Shown: one piece after another, positions 8,166-17,153 of the stretch
Layout of the letters: every line of letters begins with the position of its first letter
How positions within the stretch are numbered: the first letter of the stretch is position 1
Translations under genes and position numbers: made by a program
The notes under the pieces: generated by a model
The model's input: the letters and a program-made list of their open reading frames with translations, nothing else
What the model was told of the DNA's origin: nothing
Database searches by the model: none
DNA from: Mycoavidus sp. B2-EB
GTDB taxonomy: Bacteria > Pseudomonadota > Gammaproteobacteria > Burkholderiales > Burkholderiaceae
Direction of reading: 5' to 3'
NCBI RefSeq assembly: GCF_014218255.1
Contig: NZ_AP021872.1
Coordinates: forward strand, 1,674,001-1,738,000
Length of the DNA: 64,000 nt

Positions 8166-9296
8166 TTAATTGCGCTTAGTTTTTTTAGCCATTCGATCTT
8201 CATGCTTAGCCGCGGGCCATAAGCCAGCTGGCCGGTAGAGCATAATAATAATCATGGTCAAACCATAAAATAGTTGACGAATGGCTTCTACAGCGAAAAT
8301 CTCACGGCCGAATAATGCATCCTGCAATGGTCCCATAGTTGAGCGCAAGAACTCAGGAAAGATCAAGAGCAGCAGCGCGCCCAAAATCACCCCGGGAATA
8401 TGTCCCATGCCACCCAGTACAACGCACGCTAGCACCACAATAGATTCTGAAAAGGTGAATGACTCAGGTGAAACAAAACCTTGAAAAGCCGCAAACATCG
8501 CCCCTGACACACCGCCAAACGAAGCCCCCATCGCAAATGCGAGCAACTTCATATTACGCGTATTGATACCCATTGCTTTAGCCGCCGTTTCATCTTCGCG
8601 GATGGCAGCCCAAGCCCGACCAATACGCGAATGTTGCAGTCGGATGCAAATAAAGATCACACCTAACGCAAGCGCCGCGAATAGATAGTAATATAAATAG
8701 ACAGAGGGGAAATCTATTCCGAACAAGCGATGTGTTTTCGATAAATCAAAGCCAAATAAAGTGACTGGCGCAATATTCGCAATCCCTTGTGGGCCGTTAG
8801 TCAGATTAAGCGGCCGGTCAAGATTGTTCATGAAAATCCGCACAATCTCACCAAAACCCAGCGTCACGATAGCCAAATAATCACCGCGCAAACGCAGCGT
8901 GGGCGCACCCAACAAGACACCAAACAGCGCCGCCATGGCCAGCGCAATCGGCAAGATTAACCAAATCGTGAGGTGTGGCCCGGCCGGCAGTAATTGAGCA
9001 ATCCAGTCAAATTGCTGCGCTAGATGAGGGGAAGACAAAAGCGCCGCGATATATGCGCCTACTGCATAAAAGGCGATATAGCCCAGATCAAGCAAACCCG
9101 CAAAACCAACAACTATATTCAACCCCAATGCCAACATTACATAGAGCATGGCGAAATCCAGCACCCGCACCCAATAATTTCCACCCACCGCCCCGATCAC
9201 CAGCGGAGCTAAAAGTAGGGTTAGCGCGAGCAGTGCCATACCTGCATAGGCTGTCACTGATTTTTTCGTAGTAAACACTATCATGTATTTAAGCAA
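8166..9296 (-). CDS. livM: Branched-chain amino acid ABC transporter permease LivM
   Basis: 376 residues with multiple membrane helices. It has the family loop that contacts the ATPases (ARPIGRAWAAIREDETAAKAMGI region) and the NIVVGFAGLLDLGYIAFYAVGA block near the N-terminus. Inner-membrane half of the LivHM channel. The start at residue 1 (MLKYMIVF) is used; Met5 is also possible. It lies 44 bases downstream of livH on the same strand. Confidence 0.93.
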   Translation of the reverse strand: MLKYMIVFTTKKSVTAYAGMALLALTLLLAPLVIGAVGGNYWVRVLDFAMLYVMLALGLNIVVGFAGLLDLGYIAFYAVGAYIAALLSSPHLAQQFDWIAQLLPAGPHLTIWLILPIALAMAALFGVLLGAPTLRLRGDYLAIVTLGFGEIVRIFMNNLDRPLNLTNGPQGIANIAPVTLFGFDLSKTHRLFGIDFPSVYLYYYLFAALALGVIFICIRLQHSRIGRAWAAIREDETAAKAMGINTRNMKLLAFAMGASFGGVSGAMFAAFQGFVSPESFTFSESIVVLACVVLGGMGHIPGVILGALLLLIFPEFLRSTMGPLQDALFGREIFAVEAIRQLFYGLTMIIIMLYRPAGLWPAAKHEDRMAKKTKRN

Positions 9297-9340
9297 AACC
9301 TTATACAGTAGTTGGAGTAAAGTGCGTTCGCCTTAGGTCT

Positions 9341-10291
9341 TTATGCGCGATCGCTAACCCGCTCGCCTAACAAGCCAGAAGGCCGCAGCACCAAGACGAC
9401 AATGAGTACGATAAAAGCAAATACATCTTGGTAATTACTACCGAATACCCCGCCCGTTAAATCACCAATATAGCCTGCACCCAGTTGCTCGATAATCCCC
9501 AGCAAGATGCCGCCTACCATCGCGCCACCTAAATTGCCAATCCCACCTAACACCGCCGCAGTAAATGCTTTAATGCCTGGAATAAAGCCCATATCGAAAC
9601 GCGCATTGCCATATTCAGAGGCAATCATCACCCCCGCCAGCGCAGCTAACGCGGCGCCAATCATAAACGTAGCGCAAATCACAAAATTGGGATTCACTCC
9701 CATTAAGCTCGCTAGCGCTCGGTTTTCTGCTGTGGCGCGCATCGCGCGACCAAGCCGCGTCTTATGCACGAGCCACAATAGCCCCCCCATGGTGACAAAC
9801 GCGACCACCACGATAATAATTTCAGTCATCGAAATCACCGCGCCGGGGTGATCTCCTTGAGGCGCAATAACGTTGATTGGATCGGTTGGCAACAATTGTG
9901 GAAACATCAATGGCGCGCGCGAAAAGATCATCATGGCGAGCGTTTGCAGTAGAATCGAGACGCCAATTGCCGTGATCAGGGGCGCCAGCCGCGGCGCATT
10001 ACGTAACGGCCGGTATGCCACCCGCTCAATCAAGTAGGCAAGCAAAGCACAAGCGCAGGCGGCCGCCATCAACGCAATAAATAGCGTCAGTATCGGGTCT
10101 AACTGCGGGAAATAGGTTTGGATCAGCTTAATCACGGAAAGCGCAATCAGCGCGCCTACCATTAACACATCACCATGCGCAAAATTGATAATGCCTAGAA
10201 TGCCATACACCATCGTGTAGCCTAGTGCGATCAGCGCATAAACACTACCCAGCACCAAACCATTCAGAATTTGCTGGATAAAAATATCCAT
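9341..10291 (-). CDS. livH: Branched-chain amino acid ABC transporter permease LivH
   Basis: 316 residues, very hydrophobic, starting MDIFIQQILNGLVLGSVYAL, which is characteristic of LivH. The LGIINFAHGDVLMVGA block and the ATPase-contact loop (KTRLGRAMRATAENRALASLMG) are present. It partners LivM. The gene starts 19 bases after the ispH stop, so it is probably read through from the fkpB-ispH promoter. Confidence 0.93.
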   Translation of the reverse strand: MDIFIQQILNGLVLGSVYALIALGYTMVYGILGIINFAHGDVLMVGALIALSVIKLIQTYFPQLDPILTLFIALMAAACACALLAYLIERVAYRPLRNAPRLAPLITAIGVSILLQTLAMMIFSRAPLMFPQLLPTDPINVIAPQGDHPGAVISMTEIIIVVVAFVTMGGLLWLVHKTRLGRAMRATAENRALASLMGVNPNFVICATFMIGAALAALAGVMIASEYGNARFDMGFIPGIKAFTAAVLGGIGNLGGAMVGGILLGIIEQLGAGYIGDLTGGVFGSNYQDVFAFIVLIVVLVLRPSGLLGERVSDRA

Positions 10292-10310
10292 TTGCCCCCC
10301 TCAATTTAGC

Positions 10311-11291
10311 TTACTTTAATTTTTTGGGCTTACCGACTAATGCGCTGAGCTCTCGCGGCAGTGGGAAAGACACGTTTTCATCTACCCCCTCTAAGGTGCG
10401 CACCTTCGCTACCCCAAGCTCGCGCAAGCGGTCAATCACCGATTGCGCCAAGGCTTCCGGCGCCGATGCGCCAGCGGTAACGCCAATCCGGCGCTTACCC
10501 ACCAGCCAAGCCGGATCAATCTGCGCTGGCTCATCCACCATATAAGCTGAAATACCCAGCTTTTGCGCAACCTCACGCAGACGATTCGAATTTGAACTAT
10601 TCGGGCTTCCCACGACAATTACCAGGTCGCATTGCGGCGCCATTAATTTGACCGCATCTTGCCGGTTTTGCGTGGCATAACAAATATCTTGTTTCTTGGG
10701 TCCTAGAATCGTCGGGAAACGCTTCTTTAAAGCCTCAATCACTTGTGCGGCATCGTCAACTGACAAAGTTGTTTGCGTCACATAAGCCAGTTTTTGCGGA
10801 TCAGCCACGTGTAACTGCTCAACATCAGACACCGTTTCTACTAAGTGCATTCTATCGGGCACTTGTCCCATGGTACCTTCAACTTCGGGATGACCTATGT
10901 GCCCAATCATCACGATTTCATATCCACTGGCCCACATTTTAGCCACTTCGACATGCACTTTTGTCACTAACGGGCAGGTTGCATCGAAAATGTGCAAACC
11001 CAGCTGCTGAGCTTGTTGGTGCACTTCTTTGGCCACCCCATGCGCACTAAAGATCACGGTACTGCCGGCTGGCACTTGCTCAAGCGATTCGACAAAAACC
11101 GCACCTTTTTGGCGCAAATCGCGCACCACATAAGCATTATGAACAATTTCATGGCGCACATAAACCGGTGCGCCAAAACGTGCCAAAGCGCGCTCGACAA
11201 TTTCAATCGCGCGATCGACTCCAGCGCAAAATCCACGCGGCTGGGCGAGTAAAATCTCAGCTTCATTCTCAGTTAAAGCAGCGTGCGCCAT
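10311..11291 (-). CDS. ispH: 4-hydroxy-3-methylbut-2-enyl diphosphate reductase
   Basis: 326 residues. The last enzyme of the non-mevalonate isoprenoid pathway, making IPP and DMAPP from HMBPP with a [4Fe-4S] cluster. The cluster cysteines are visible: [12 protein letters not shown] (about Cys22), [11 protein letters not shown] and the C of [10 protein letters not shown]. The catalytic THC-like and SSNSNRL elements are in the expected order. Length is that of the family. It lies 9 bases downstream of fkpB in the same direction, the usual lspA/fkpB/ispH type pairing. Confidence 0.95.
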   Translation of the reverse strand: MAHAALTENEAEILLAQPRGFCAGVDRAIEIVERALARFGAPVYVRHEIVHNAYVVRDLRQKGAVFVESLEQVPAGSTVIFSAHGVAKEVHQQAQQLGLHIFDATCPLVTKVHVEVAKMWASGYEIVMIGHIGHPEVEGTMGQVPDRMHLVETVSDVEQLHVADPQKLAYVTQTTLSVDDAAQVIEALKKRFPTILGPKKQDICYATQNRQDAVKLMAPQCDLVIVVGSPNSSNSNRLREVAQKLGISAYMVDEPAQIDPAWLVGKRRIGVTAGASAPEALAQSVIDRLRELGVAKVRTLEGVDENVSFPLPRELSALVGKPKKLK

Positions 11292-11300
11292 GATCCGTCT

Positions 11301-11756
11301 CTATAAAATACCAATAATCTGCACCTCAAAAGAAAGTGCCTGCCCCGCTAACGGGTGATTAAAATCAAAGAGCGCTCCGCTGGCGTCAATTTCTTTTAAG
11401 ACACCCGCATAACGCCCACCGCTGGGGGCATTGAATTCAATCAAATCTCCCGGCACAAACTCATCGCTACTCACGCCATGGTCACGCAAAGCGGCCAACG
11501 TTACTTTTTGAATCAGCTCCGGATTGCGCACCCCAAAAGCCTGCTCCGGCATTAGCCGAAAGGTAGAGTGGCTTCCTGCCTTCATTCTAAGCAAAATAGC
11601 CTCAAGCGGTGGTGCGATCTGACCAGCTCCTAATAATAAAGTAGCCGGCCGATCACCGAAAGTATTCACGATATCCGCACCATCCGCTAACGAGAGGCGA
11701 TAATGCAACGTAACGTGCGAGCCTTGCTTCACTTCAGAAAGATTAATTAGGGTCAT
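11301..11756 (-). CDS. fkpB: FKBP-type peptidyl-prolyl isomerase, SlpA/FkpB type
   Basis: 151 residues. A small cytoplasmic FKBP with an inserted IF (chaperone) domain, as in SlpA. It starts with V(T/K)LHYRLSLADGADIVNTFGDRPATLLLG and ends with DFNHPLAGQALSFEVQIIGIL, the hallmark FNHPLAGxxLxF stretch. It accelerates proline isomerisation during folding. It is the first gene of the fkpB-ispH-livHMGF run and is divergent from radC. Confidence 0.92.
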   Translation of the reverse strand: MTLINLSEVKQGSHVTLHYRLSLADGADIVNTFGDRPATLLLGAGQIAPPLEAILLRMKAGSHSTFRLMPEQAFGVRNPELIQKVTLAALRDHGVSSDEFVPGDLIEFNAPSGGRYAGVLKEIDASGALFDFNHPLAGQALSFEVQIIGIL

Positions 11757-11845
11757 GCGATGCTAAATCAATATTTATCAAACCGGCGGCCCAAAAACAG
11801 CGCCGTAAAACACAAAAAAACGGTATTGTAAGCGACTTAGCTCAG

Positions 11846-12547
11846 ATGAGACAGTTAACCTCCCAAAGGGGGCACGCCATCCGCACTTGGCCCAATAGCG
11901 AGCGTCCGCGCGAAAAACTCGCTCACGCCGGTCCCGCCGCTTTGTCTGATGCCGAGCTGCTCGCCATTTTTTTACGCGTTGGAGTCACCGGACAAAGTGC
12001 GGTTGACCTTGGCCACACATTAATTCGTCATTTTGGTTCGCTACGCGCTTTATTAAACGCTTCACGCACAGATCTTGAAGCCGTGCACGGAATGGGTCCC
12101 GCCAAAATTGCTCAACTTCATGCCATCAGCGAGCTCATCCAACGCGCGTTAGCCGAGCAATTACGAAATAACACCTATCTTGAGTCGCCTACGGCCGTAC
12201 GAAATTATTTAAAATTGCTGATCGGCGCACGTCCTTATGAAGTTTTTGTTTGCTTATATCTTGATGCACGCCATCGGCTGATTCGGGCGGAAGAATCCGC
12301 CCGCGGCACGTTAACCCAGACCGTTGTCTATCCACGTGAAATCGCCAAACAAGCATTGCTATTAAACGCAGCGTCGTTGATCGTAGCGCATAACCACCCA
12401 TCAGGCACTGTAGCCGCAAGCCCGGCCGACCAGCACTTGACTCAACAACTACAAACCGTGTTGGCGCTATTTGATATAAAATTGCTGGATCACTTTATCG
12501 TCGCCTCTAATGCGATTTTATCGTTTTCTGAAAAAGGCTGGATATGA
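11846..12547 (+). CDS. radC: RadC-family JAB/MPN protein
   Basis: 233 residues. An N-terminal helix-hairpin-helix region (LEAVHGMGPAKIAQLHAI) is followed by the JAMM metalloprotease-like fold with the EVFVCLYLDARHRLI and VAHNHPSG motifs (HNHPSG at 182-187) and downstream Asp. The family was once linked to DNA repair, but its biochemical role is not settled. Single copy here, divergent from fkpB, upstream of rpmB. This neighbourhood is standard for Burkholderiales. Confidence 0.92.
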   Translation: MRQLTSQRGHAIRTWPNSERPREKLAHAGPAALSDAELLAIFLRVGVTGQSAVDLGHTLIRHFGSLRALLNASRTDLEAVHGMGPAKIAQLHAISELIQRALAEQLRNNTYLESPTAVRNYLKLLIGARPYEVFVCLYLDARHRLIRAEESARGTLTQTVVYPREIAKQALLLNAASLIVAHNHPSGTVAASPADQHLTQQLQTVLALFDIKLLDHFIVASNAILSFSEKGWI

Positions 12548-12572
12548 CTCTCTCTTTTTCCATGTAATGACT

Positions 12573-12676
12573 AGCAAGATCCAGCTCTTGCAGCCCAAAA
12601 TCTCAACCTGTAGTAGCAAAATCCAAACTCGTAACCGCAAAATTCAGATTTTGTATGCTAGAATCCGGCCTTTCGA
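12573..12676 (+). repeat. Degenerate tandem repeats of about 21 bp upstream of rpmB
   Basis: Five imperfect units with the core GCAAAATCCAAACTCGTA-like begin near 12574, 12593, 12616, 12637 and 12657, a spacing of 19-23 bases. The best pair is AGCAAAATCCAAACTCG and CGCAAAATTCAGATTTTG. They run from just after radC to the -10-like TAGAAT just before the rpmB leader. The spacing of about two helical turns would put all copies on one face of DNA. A regulatory role is only inferred. Confidence 0.35.
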
Positions 12677-12741
12677 TTTTTATTTTGCAACACGCTGTAG
12701 CGATTGTTACCGCGTAGAATCTAGCGTACCAGGAGTGCTCA

Positions 12742-12975
12742 ATGGCACGAAAATGTAAGGTAACTGGGAAAGGGCCAATGGTTGGCAACAACGTTTCCCA
12801 TGCCAATAATAGAACAAAACGCCGCTATTTACCGAATTTGCAGTATCGCCGCATCTGGGTAGAAAGCGAGAATCGCGAAGTGCGACTGCGCATCTCGAAT
12901 GCCGCATTACGCCTGATCGACAAGAAAGGAATTGATGTCGTGCTCGCTGATTTACGCGCACGTGGCGAAATTTAA
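12742..12975 (+). CDS. rpmB: 50S ribosomal protein L28
   Basis: 77 residues starting [20 protein letters not shown], the normal L28 N-terminus, with the conserved [12 protein letters not shown] and [16 protein letters not shown] blocks. Structural protein of the large subunit. It is followed 10 bases later by rpmG, the conserved rpmB-rpmG operon. Confidence 0.97.
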   Translation: MARKCKVTGKGPMVGNNVSHANNRTKRRYLPNLQYRRIWVESENREVRLRISNAALRLIDKKGIDVVLADLRARGEI

Positions 12976-12985
12976 AGGATAAATC

Positions 12986-13153
12986 ATGGCTAAAGGCGGA
13001 CGCGAAAAGATTAAGCTGGCATCATCGGCCGGCACAGGTCATTTTTATACCACGACAAAGAACAAACGCACAAAACCAGGAAAGATCGAACTCATGAAAT
13101 TCGATCCTGTCGTGCGCAAGCATGTTTCTTATACAGAAACTAAGCTGAAATAG
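12986..13153 (+). CDS. rpmG: 50S ribosomal protein L33
   Basis: 55 residues: starts [20 protein letters not shown] and ends VSYTETKLK, the normal L33 form. The ATG is preceded by AAAGGAT, a good ribosome binding site. This is the zinc-free type, with no CxxC pairs. Second gene of the rpmB-rpmG operon, followed by a terminator. Confidence 0.97.
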   Translation: MAKGGREKIKLASSAGTGHFYTTTKNKRTKPGKIELMKFDPVVRKHVSYTETKLK

Positions 13154-13180
13154 ACGGTTTCAGACGACCTGATATACCCA

Positions 13181-13233
13181 AACCCCGCCCAGCGCTGCTT
13201 AGATTCTTTTGTAGTGGCTGTGCGGGGTTTTTG
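13181..13233 (+). terminator. Rho-independent terminator of rpmB-rpmG
   Basis: Inverted repeat AACCCCGC (13181-13188) with GCGGGGTT (13222-13229), a loop of 33 bases and a short T run. It is 28 bases after the rpmG stop. The long loop makes it weaker than usual. Confidence 0.6.
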
Positions 13234-13250
13234 CTGCAAGTGGCTGGCAG

Positions 13251-14879
13251 ATGTCAAACCGCGAAAAATCTTCCAACCCATTAAATTTCGATGTTGTCAT
13301 CGTAGGCAGCGGCTTGGCTGGCTTAAGTGCAGCCCTGAAGCTCGCCGATACTTTGCGTGTTGCGGTCATCGCTAAACGCTCGCTACACGATAGCGCGAGC
13401 GACTGGGCGCAAGGCGGGATTGCCGCTGCGCTGGATTCCGCGGATAGTATCGAAAACCACGTACAAGACACGCTGATTGCCGGCGGTGGCCTATGTAATG
13501 AAAACCTTACCCGCTTTATCCTCGAACGGGGCGAATTAGCCATCAAATGGCTGCTCGAACAAGGCGTGCCTTTTACACGCGATGTGACCAGCGAGCTGGG
13601 CTTTCACTTAACGCGCGAAGGCGGCCATAGCCACCGAAGAATTATGCACGCCGCAGATGCAACCGGCCATGCGGTCGTGTCCACTCTGGCTCAGCGGGTA
13701 CGGACACATCCTAATATAACGCTACTTGAAGAACATTTTGCGATTGACATCATTACTTCCGCCCCGTTTGGCGCACCTGGGCGGCGTTGTGATGGCCTAT
13801 ACGTACTCGATATACGCAATGGACACACGCTCACCCTACAAGCGCGGCATACCGTGCTCGCCACGGGTGGCGCAGGCAAAGTCTATCTTTATACCACCAA
13901 CCCTGACACAGCAACCGGCGACGGCATCGCCATCGCCTGGCGGGCAGGCTGCCGGGTTGCCAATATGGAATTTATCCAGTTCCATCCCACCTGCTTGTAT
14001 CACCCCTATGCAAAGTCATTTTTAATTAGCGAGGCCGTGCGCGGCGAAGGGGGGGTGCTTAAACTCCCCGCCCATGACGGCAACGGTCTACGCTTTATGC
14101 CCAAGCACGATGCGCGCGCAGAACTTGCGCCACGCGATATTGTGGCACGCGCCATTGATTTTGAAATTAAAAAACACGGCATCGACTATGTTCATCTCGA
14201 TATTAGCCACCAGCCCCCCGAATTTTTACGCGCGCATTTTCCAACCATTCTCTCGCGCTGCCTAGAATTTGGCATCGACATTACACATCAACCCATTCCA
14301 GTGGTGCCGGCGGCGCATTACACATGTGGCGGCGTCGTTACGGATGCCTTTGGACGCACCGATATTGCTGGGCTTTTTGCCGTGGGAGAAACCGCTTACA
14401 CGGGTTTACATGGCGCTAACCGGCTAGCGAGCAACTCTCTACTGGAATGCGTCGTCATGGCTCACTCCAGCGCATCTGCAATTCAAGCGGATTTTGTTGA
14501 CCATGCATACCATCCCAATACTCCCTTACCGACCTGGGATGAAAGCCGCGTGACAGATCCAGATGAAGAAGTGGTGATTACCCATAACTGGGACGAATTA
14601 CGCCGACTGATGTGGAACTATGTTGGGATCGTCCGCACAGATAAACGTTTATCGCGCGCCAAGCATAGAATTGCGCTATTGCGCAGTGAAATTGATGAAT
14701 ACTATGCTAATTTCCGCATTAGCCGGGACTTGCTCGAATTACGCAACCTCGTCGAGGTCGCTGCGCTGATTGTAGAAAGTGCGTGCTTGCGGCGCGAAAG
14801 CCGCGGCCTACATTTTAGCCGCGATTGGCCTGAGCAGTTAGCTGAAGCACTACCAACGACATTAGTGCGGCAGCGTTGA
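13251..14879 (+). CDS. nadB: L-aspartate oxidase
   Basis: 542 residues. The flavoenzyme oxidises L-aspartate to iminoaspartate, the first step of de novo NAD synthesis; NadA uses the product. The FAD-binding Rossmann motif VIVGSGLAGLSAALKL is at about 16-31. Conserved SDWAQGGIAA, GGHSHRRIMHAADATG, EFIQFHPT, HYTCGGVVTD and GLHGANRLASNSLLE blocks follow, with the succinate dehydrogenase-like C-terminal helix bundle. It is convergent with the two unknown genes that separate it from nadC. Confidence 0.96.
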   Translation: MSNREKSSNPLNFDVVIVGSGLAGLSAALKLADTLRVAVIAKRSLHDSASDWAQGGIAAALDSADSIENHVQDTLIAGGGLCNENLTRFILERGELAIKWLLEQGVPFTRDVTSELGFHLTREGGHSHRRIMHAADATGHAVVSTLAQRVRTHPNITLLEEHFAIDIITSAPFGAPGRRCDGLYVLDIRNGHTLTLQARHTVLATGGAGKVYLYTTNPDTATGDGIAIAWRAGCRVANMEFIQFHPTCLYHPYAKSFLISEAVRGEGGVLKLPAHDGNGLRFMPKHDARAELAPRDIVARAIDFEIKKHGIDYVHLDISHQPPEFLRAHFPTILSRCLEFGIDITHQPIPVVPAAHYTCGGVVTDAFGRTDIAGLFAVGETAYTGLHGANRLASNSLLECVVMAHSSASAIQADFVDHAYHPNTPLPTWDESRVTDPDEEVVITHNWDELRRLMWNYVGIVRTDKRLSRAKHRIALLRSEIDEYYANFRISRDLLELRNLVEVAALIVESACLRRESRGLHFSRDWPEQLAEALPTTLVRQR

Positions 14880-14926
14880 CACAATATAAATTTGTGTTTT
14901 AATTAAATAAAATATGTGGCATTCCG

Positions 14927-15385
14927 CTAGCCATTCCCCGCGCTAGCTGATAACCTCATATATTGCCGTTCTAATTGATTAATTTCCTCAACATCCTTTT
15001 TGATTATACTTTCCCTTTCTTTAATCTTGCTTGCATGAAGATCAATACCTCTATTCAGATCATTCATATAATTCTTTGCATGGACGTATTTTAGCAATTT
15101 ATTCTCACCAAATAATTTGGGTAGGCTACCGACGACTGCATCAAGCTTCCTCTCCCCCCAGACCATCCTAGATGAATGCTTTTTCAAGGCAGCCTTATCT
15201 TTTCTTATCTTACTGTCAAGACCTCTTATATCCTTTTCTATTTTTTTAAGATTTTCCAAGATTCCGGCATTTGCTTTCTGAGAAACTCTCCCCCCATGAA
15301 GGTTATGCCGTTGATTTATTTCTCCAGCATTAACGATATTGGAAGAAGATATTTCGCCGCGTAAGCCTACTCCACGAATAGTCAT
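14927..15385 (-). CDS. Unrecognised coiled-coil protein, paralogue A of a tandem pair
   Basis: 152 residues, no family recognised. The N-terminal part carries SSSNIVNAGEINQRH, shared with the neighbour (IVNxGExNQRH). The middle and C-terminal parts are Lys/Glu-rich and heptad-like (about 42-75 and 108-145), so a coiled coil is likely. SLPKLFGENKLLKYVHAKNY and QLERQYMRLSAS are also shared with paralogue B. There is no signal peptide or membrane segment. The gene is AT-rich against its neighbours and lies between nadB and nadC, consistent with acquisition. Cytoplasmic, structural or secreted-effector roles are all open. Confidence 0.75.
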   Translation of the reverse strand: MTIRGVGLRGEISSSNIVNAGEINQRHNLHGGRVSQKANAGILENLKKIEKDIRGLDSKIRKDKAALKKHSSRMVWGERKLDAVVGSLPKLFGENKLLKYVHAKNYMNDLNRGIDLHASKIKERESIIKKDVEEINQLERQYMRLSASAGNG

Positions 15386-15473
15386 AAATAGCCACCCAAA
15401 TTAAAGTTAAGTTAATGATTCATGATTTTTACATGTTCGATTTGATTAGAAGGTATTGAAGCGAAATTCGCCT

Positions 15474-15502
15474 ATATTTTCCGTAGCCATCTTCTGACTC
15501 AA
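15474..15502 (-). promoter_or_regulatory. Promoter of paralogue A, duplicated with that of paralogue B
   Basis: TTGAGT (15497-15502) and AAATAT (15474-15479) are separated by 17 bases on the minus strand, about 90 bases upstream of the ATG. Exactly the same two hexamers with the same spacing precede paralogue B. Conservation through the leader (around GCGAAATTCGCCTATATTTT here) supports a shared regulatory region. Confidence 0.5.
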
Positions 15503-15563
15503 GCCCATTTTTATTTTTACATCATGTCGCTTGCGCTGTTGCAGCTAGATGGAAGAGCGCCTA

Positions 15564-16031
15564 CTAGCCACTCTTCATGCTACCTGCTGATAGCCGTATA
15601 TATTGTTGTTTTAATTGATTCCTTTCCTCCACATTCTGTTTAATCGTTTGCCGCATATCTCTAATCTCGTTCGAATAAGCACTAACCTCCTCGTTCAGAT
15701 TACTCAAATAGCTCTTTGAAAGAACGTATTTTCGCAATTCATTCCCACCAAATAACTTTGGTAATTTACTGGAGACTTCATAAGAATCCTCTTTTGAAGT
15801 CTCCATATTTAATAAATCTGCTCTCAAGACTTTTCTAGTTTCTTTTATTTCATTACTAAGATGTTCGATACGATTTCTTAATAATTCTTTAAGACCTGCC
15901 AAAGCTCCAACCCCTGTTTCCTCAGGAGTACCGCTCACATTGGCAATATGTCGTTGATTTACTTCTCCAGTATTAACAATACTGGGATTGGGAATTTCGC
16001 AACGCAAATTATTTTCTGTACGAGTAGCCAT
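15564..16031 (-). CDS. Unrecognised coiled-coil protein, paralogue B of a tandem pair
   Basis: 155 residues, about the same length as paralogue A and alignable along its length. Shared blocks are LRxEI..SIVNTGEVNQRH near 9-27, LPKLFGGNELRKYVLSKSYL at about 89-108 and ERNQLKQQYIRLSAGS at the C-terminus. The region between is charged and helical, consistent with a coiled coil. There is no Cys, no signal peptide and no membrane helix. It is transcribed in the same direction as A but has its own promoter region. I do not recognise the family. Confidence 0.75.
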   Translation of the reverse strand: MATRTENNLRCEIPNPSIVNTGEVNQRHIANVSGTPEETGVGALAGLKELLRNRIEHLSNEIKETRKVLRADLLNMETSKEDSYEVSSKLPKLFGGNELRKYVLSKSYLSNLNEEVSAYSNEIRDMRQTIKQNVEERNQLKQQYIRLSAGSMKSG

Positions 16032-16117
16032 AAATGATCGCCTAGATTAAGTTAAATAACTATTCGTCATTTTTACACGGAAAATTTGATGAGCAGGTAT
16101 GAACACGAAATCCGCGT

Positions 16118-16146
16118 ATATTTTCCGAAATTATCTTCCTACTCAA
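16118..16146 (-). promoter_or_regulatory. Promoter of paralogue B, duplicated with that of paralogue A
   Basis: TTGAGT (16141-16146) and AAATAT (16118-16123) lie 17 bases apart on -, the same arrangement as before paralogue A. The leader between here and the ATG at 16031 resembles that of A over about 100 bases. Confidence 0.5.
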
Positions 16147-16227
16147 TCCCACTCTCTGTTTTTAATCATATTGTTGCTTGAGAGAGGCATGTTTACGCAG
16201 CGAAAGTACCCTTATACCTCACTAGAT

Positions 16228-17097
16228 TTACACAGCGCCAATAACCCGTAAAGAGTAGTCCGTTGCCTGCAAATGCTTTGTCAATGCACCGATTGAAATG
16301 CGATCAACCCCTATTTCCGCAATCGCGCGCACGGTATCTAAATCCACCCCGCCCGATACCTCTAGCACAGCACGGCCAGCATTGACGAGCACGGCTTCAT
16401 GCAGTTCATCGAGGGTAAAGTTATCCAACAAAATTAACCGCGCTTGTGCGCCCAGTGCCTCTGCCAGTTGCGCCAATGTTTCAACTTCAATTTGAACCGG
16501 CACGGGCAGCTGCAACGCACGGGCGGCAGCAAGCGCCTGGGTGATGCCGCCTGCTGCGGCAATATGATTTTCTTTAATTAGGATACCGTCATATAATGCC
16601 AGCCGCTGGTTCTCGCCCCCGCCAACCCGGACTGCATATTTTTGCGCAAGCCGTAGGCCTGGTAGCGTTTTACGCGTATCAAAAATACGTGCTCGCGTAC
16701 CGACAATAGCGTTAACATACTGCCGTGTCGCGCTGGCAACGCCTGAGAGCAACTGCAAAAAATTGAGCGCAGCTCGTTCGCCCGTGAGTAATGCGCGCAG
16801 CGGTCCGCGTACTATGCAAACCTCATCATTAGCCCGCATCAGTTCACCTTCCTGATAACGCCATTCGAGCTTGATATTTGGATCAAGCTGGCGCATCACT
16901 TCTACAAACCAGGGAGTACCGCACAGTACCGCGGCTTCACGCACAATAATGCGCGCTACGCCAAGCTGCTGAGCATCAAGTAAAAGGCCGGTTTGATCTT
17001 GAGGGCCAATGTCCTCTTGCAACGCATTGGCCACATTGTGTACCAACGCCTGCTCAAATAATTCACCATATTCGGTACGGATTGCGTCTGGCGTCAT
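16228..17097 (-). CDS. nadC: Nicotinate-nucleotide pyrophosphorylase (quinolinate phosphoribosyltransferase)
   Basis: 289 residues. Converts quinolinate and PRPP to nicotinate mononucleotide. Family motifs: EDIGPQDQTG near 30, ALNFLQLLSGVASATRQYV, DTRKTLPGLRLAQKYAVRVGGGENQRLALYDGILIKENH (read in parts), VEVETLAQL-like and the C-terminal EVSGGVDLDTVRAIAE with ISIGALTKH. It follows nadA on the same strand with a 56-base gap, so nadA-nadC form one unit. Normally nadB would adjoin; here two foreign-looking genes intervene. Confidence 0.96.
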   Translation of the reverse strand: MTPDAIRTEYGELFEQALVHNVANALQEDIGPQDQTGLLLDAQQLGVARIIVREAAVLCGTPWFVEVMRQLDPNIKLEWRYQEGELMRANDEVCIVRGPLRALLTGERAALNFLQLLSGVASATRQYVNAIVGTRARIFDTRKTLPGLRLAQKYAVRVGGGENQRLALYDGILIKENHIAAAGGITQALAAARALQLPVPVQIEVETLAQLAEALGAQARLILLDNFTLDELHEAVLVNAGRAVLEVSGGVDLDTVRAIAEIGVDRISIGALTKHLQATDYSLRVIGAV

Positions 17098-17153
17098 GTT
17101 GCAAAGGAAAAGGGGGGCATTGCGCCTAAAAGAGGATTTTTGTAGCAGATGAC

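Noticed and set aside
15176-15364. A plus-strand frame of 62 codons across paralogue A
   Set aside because: It has no ribosome binding site, and the minus-strand frame has a clear paralogue. Taken as a shadow.
14927-16031. Type III secretion (hrpII/PIP-type TTCG boxes) control of the paralogue pair
   Set aside because: TTCG occurs upstream, but no second TTCG lies at the needed spacing in either copy. The shared TTGAGT/AAATAT is better explained as an ordinary promoter.
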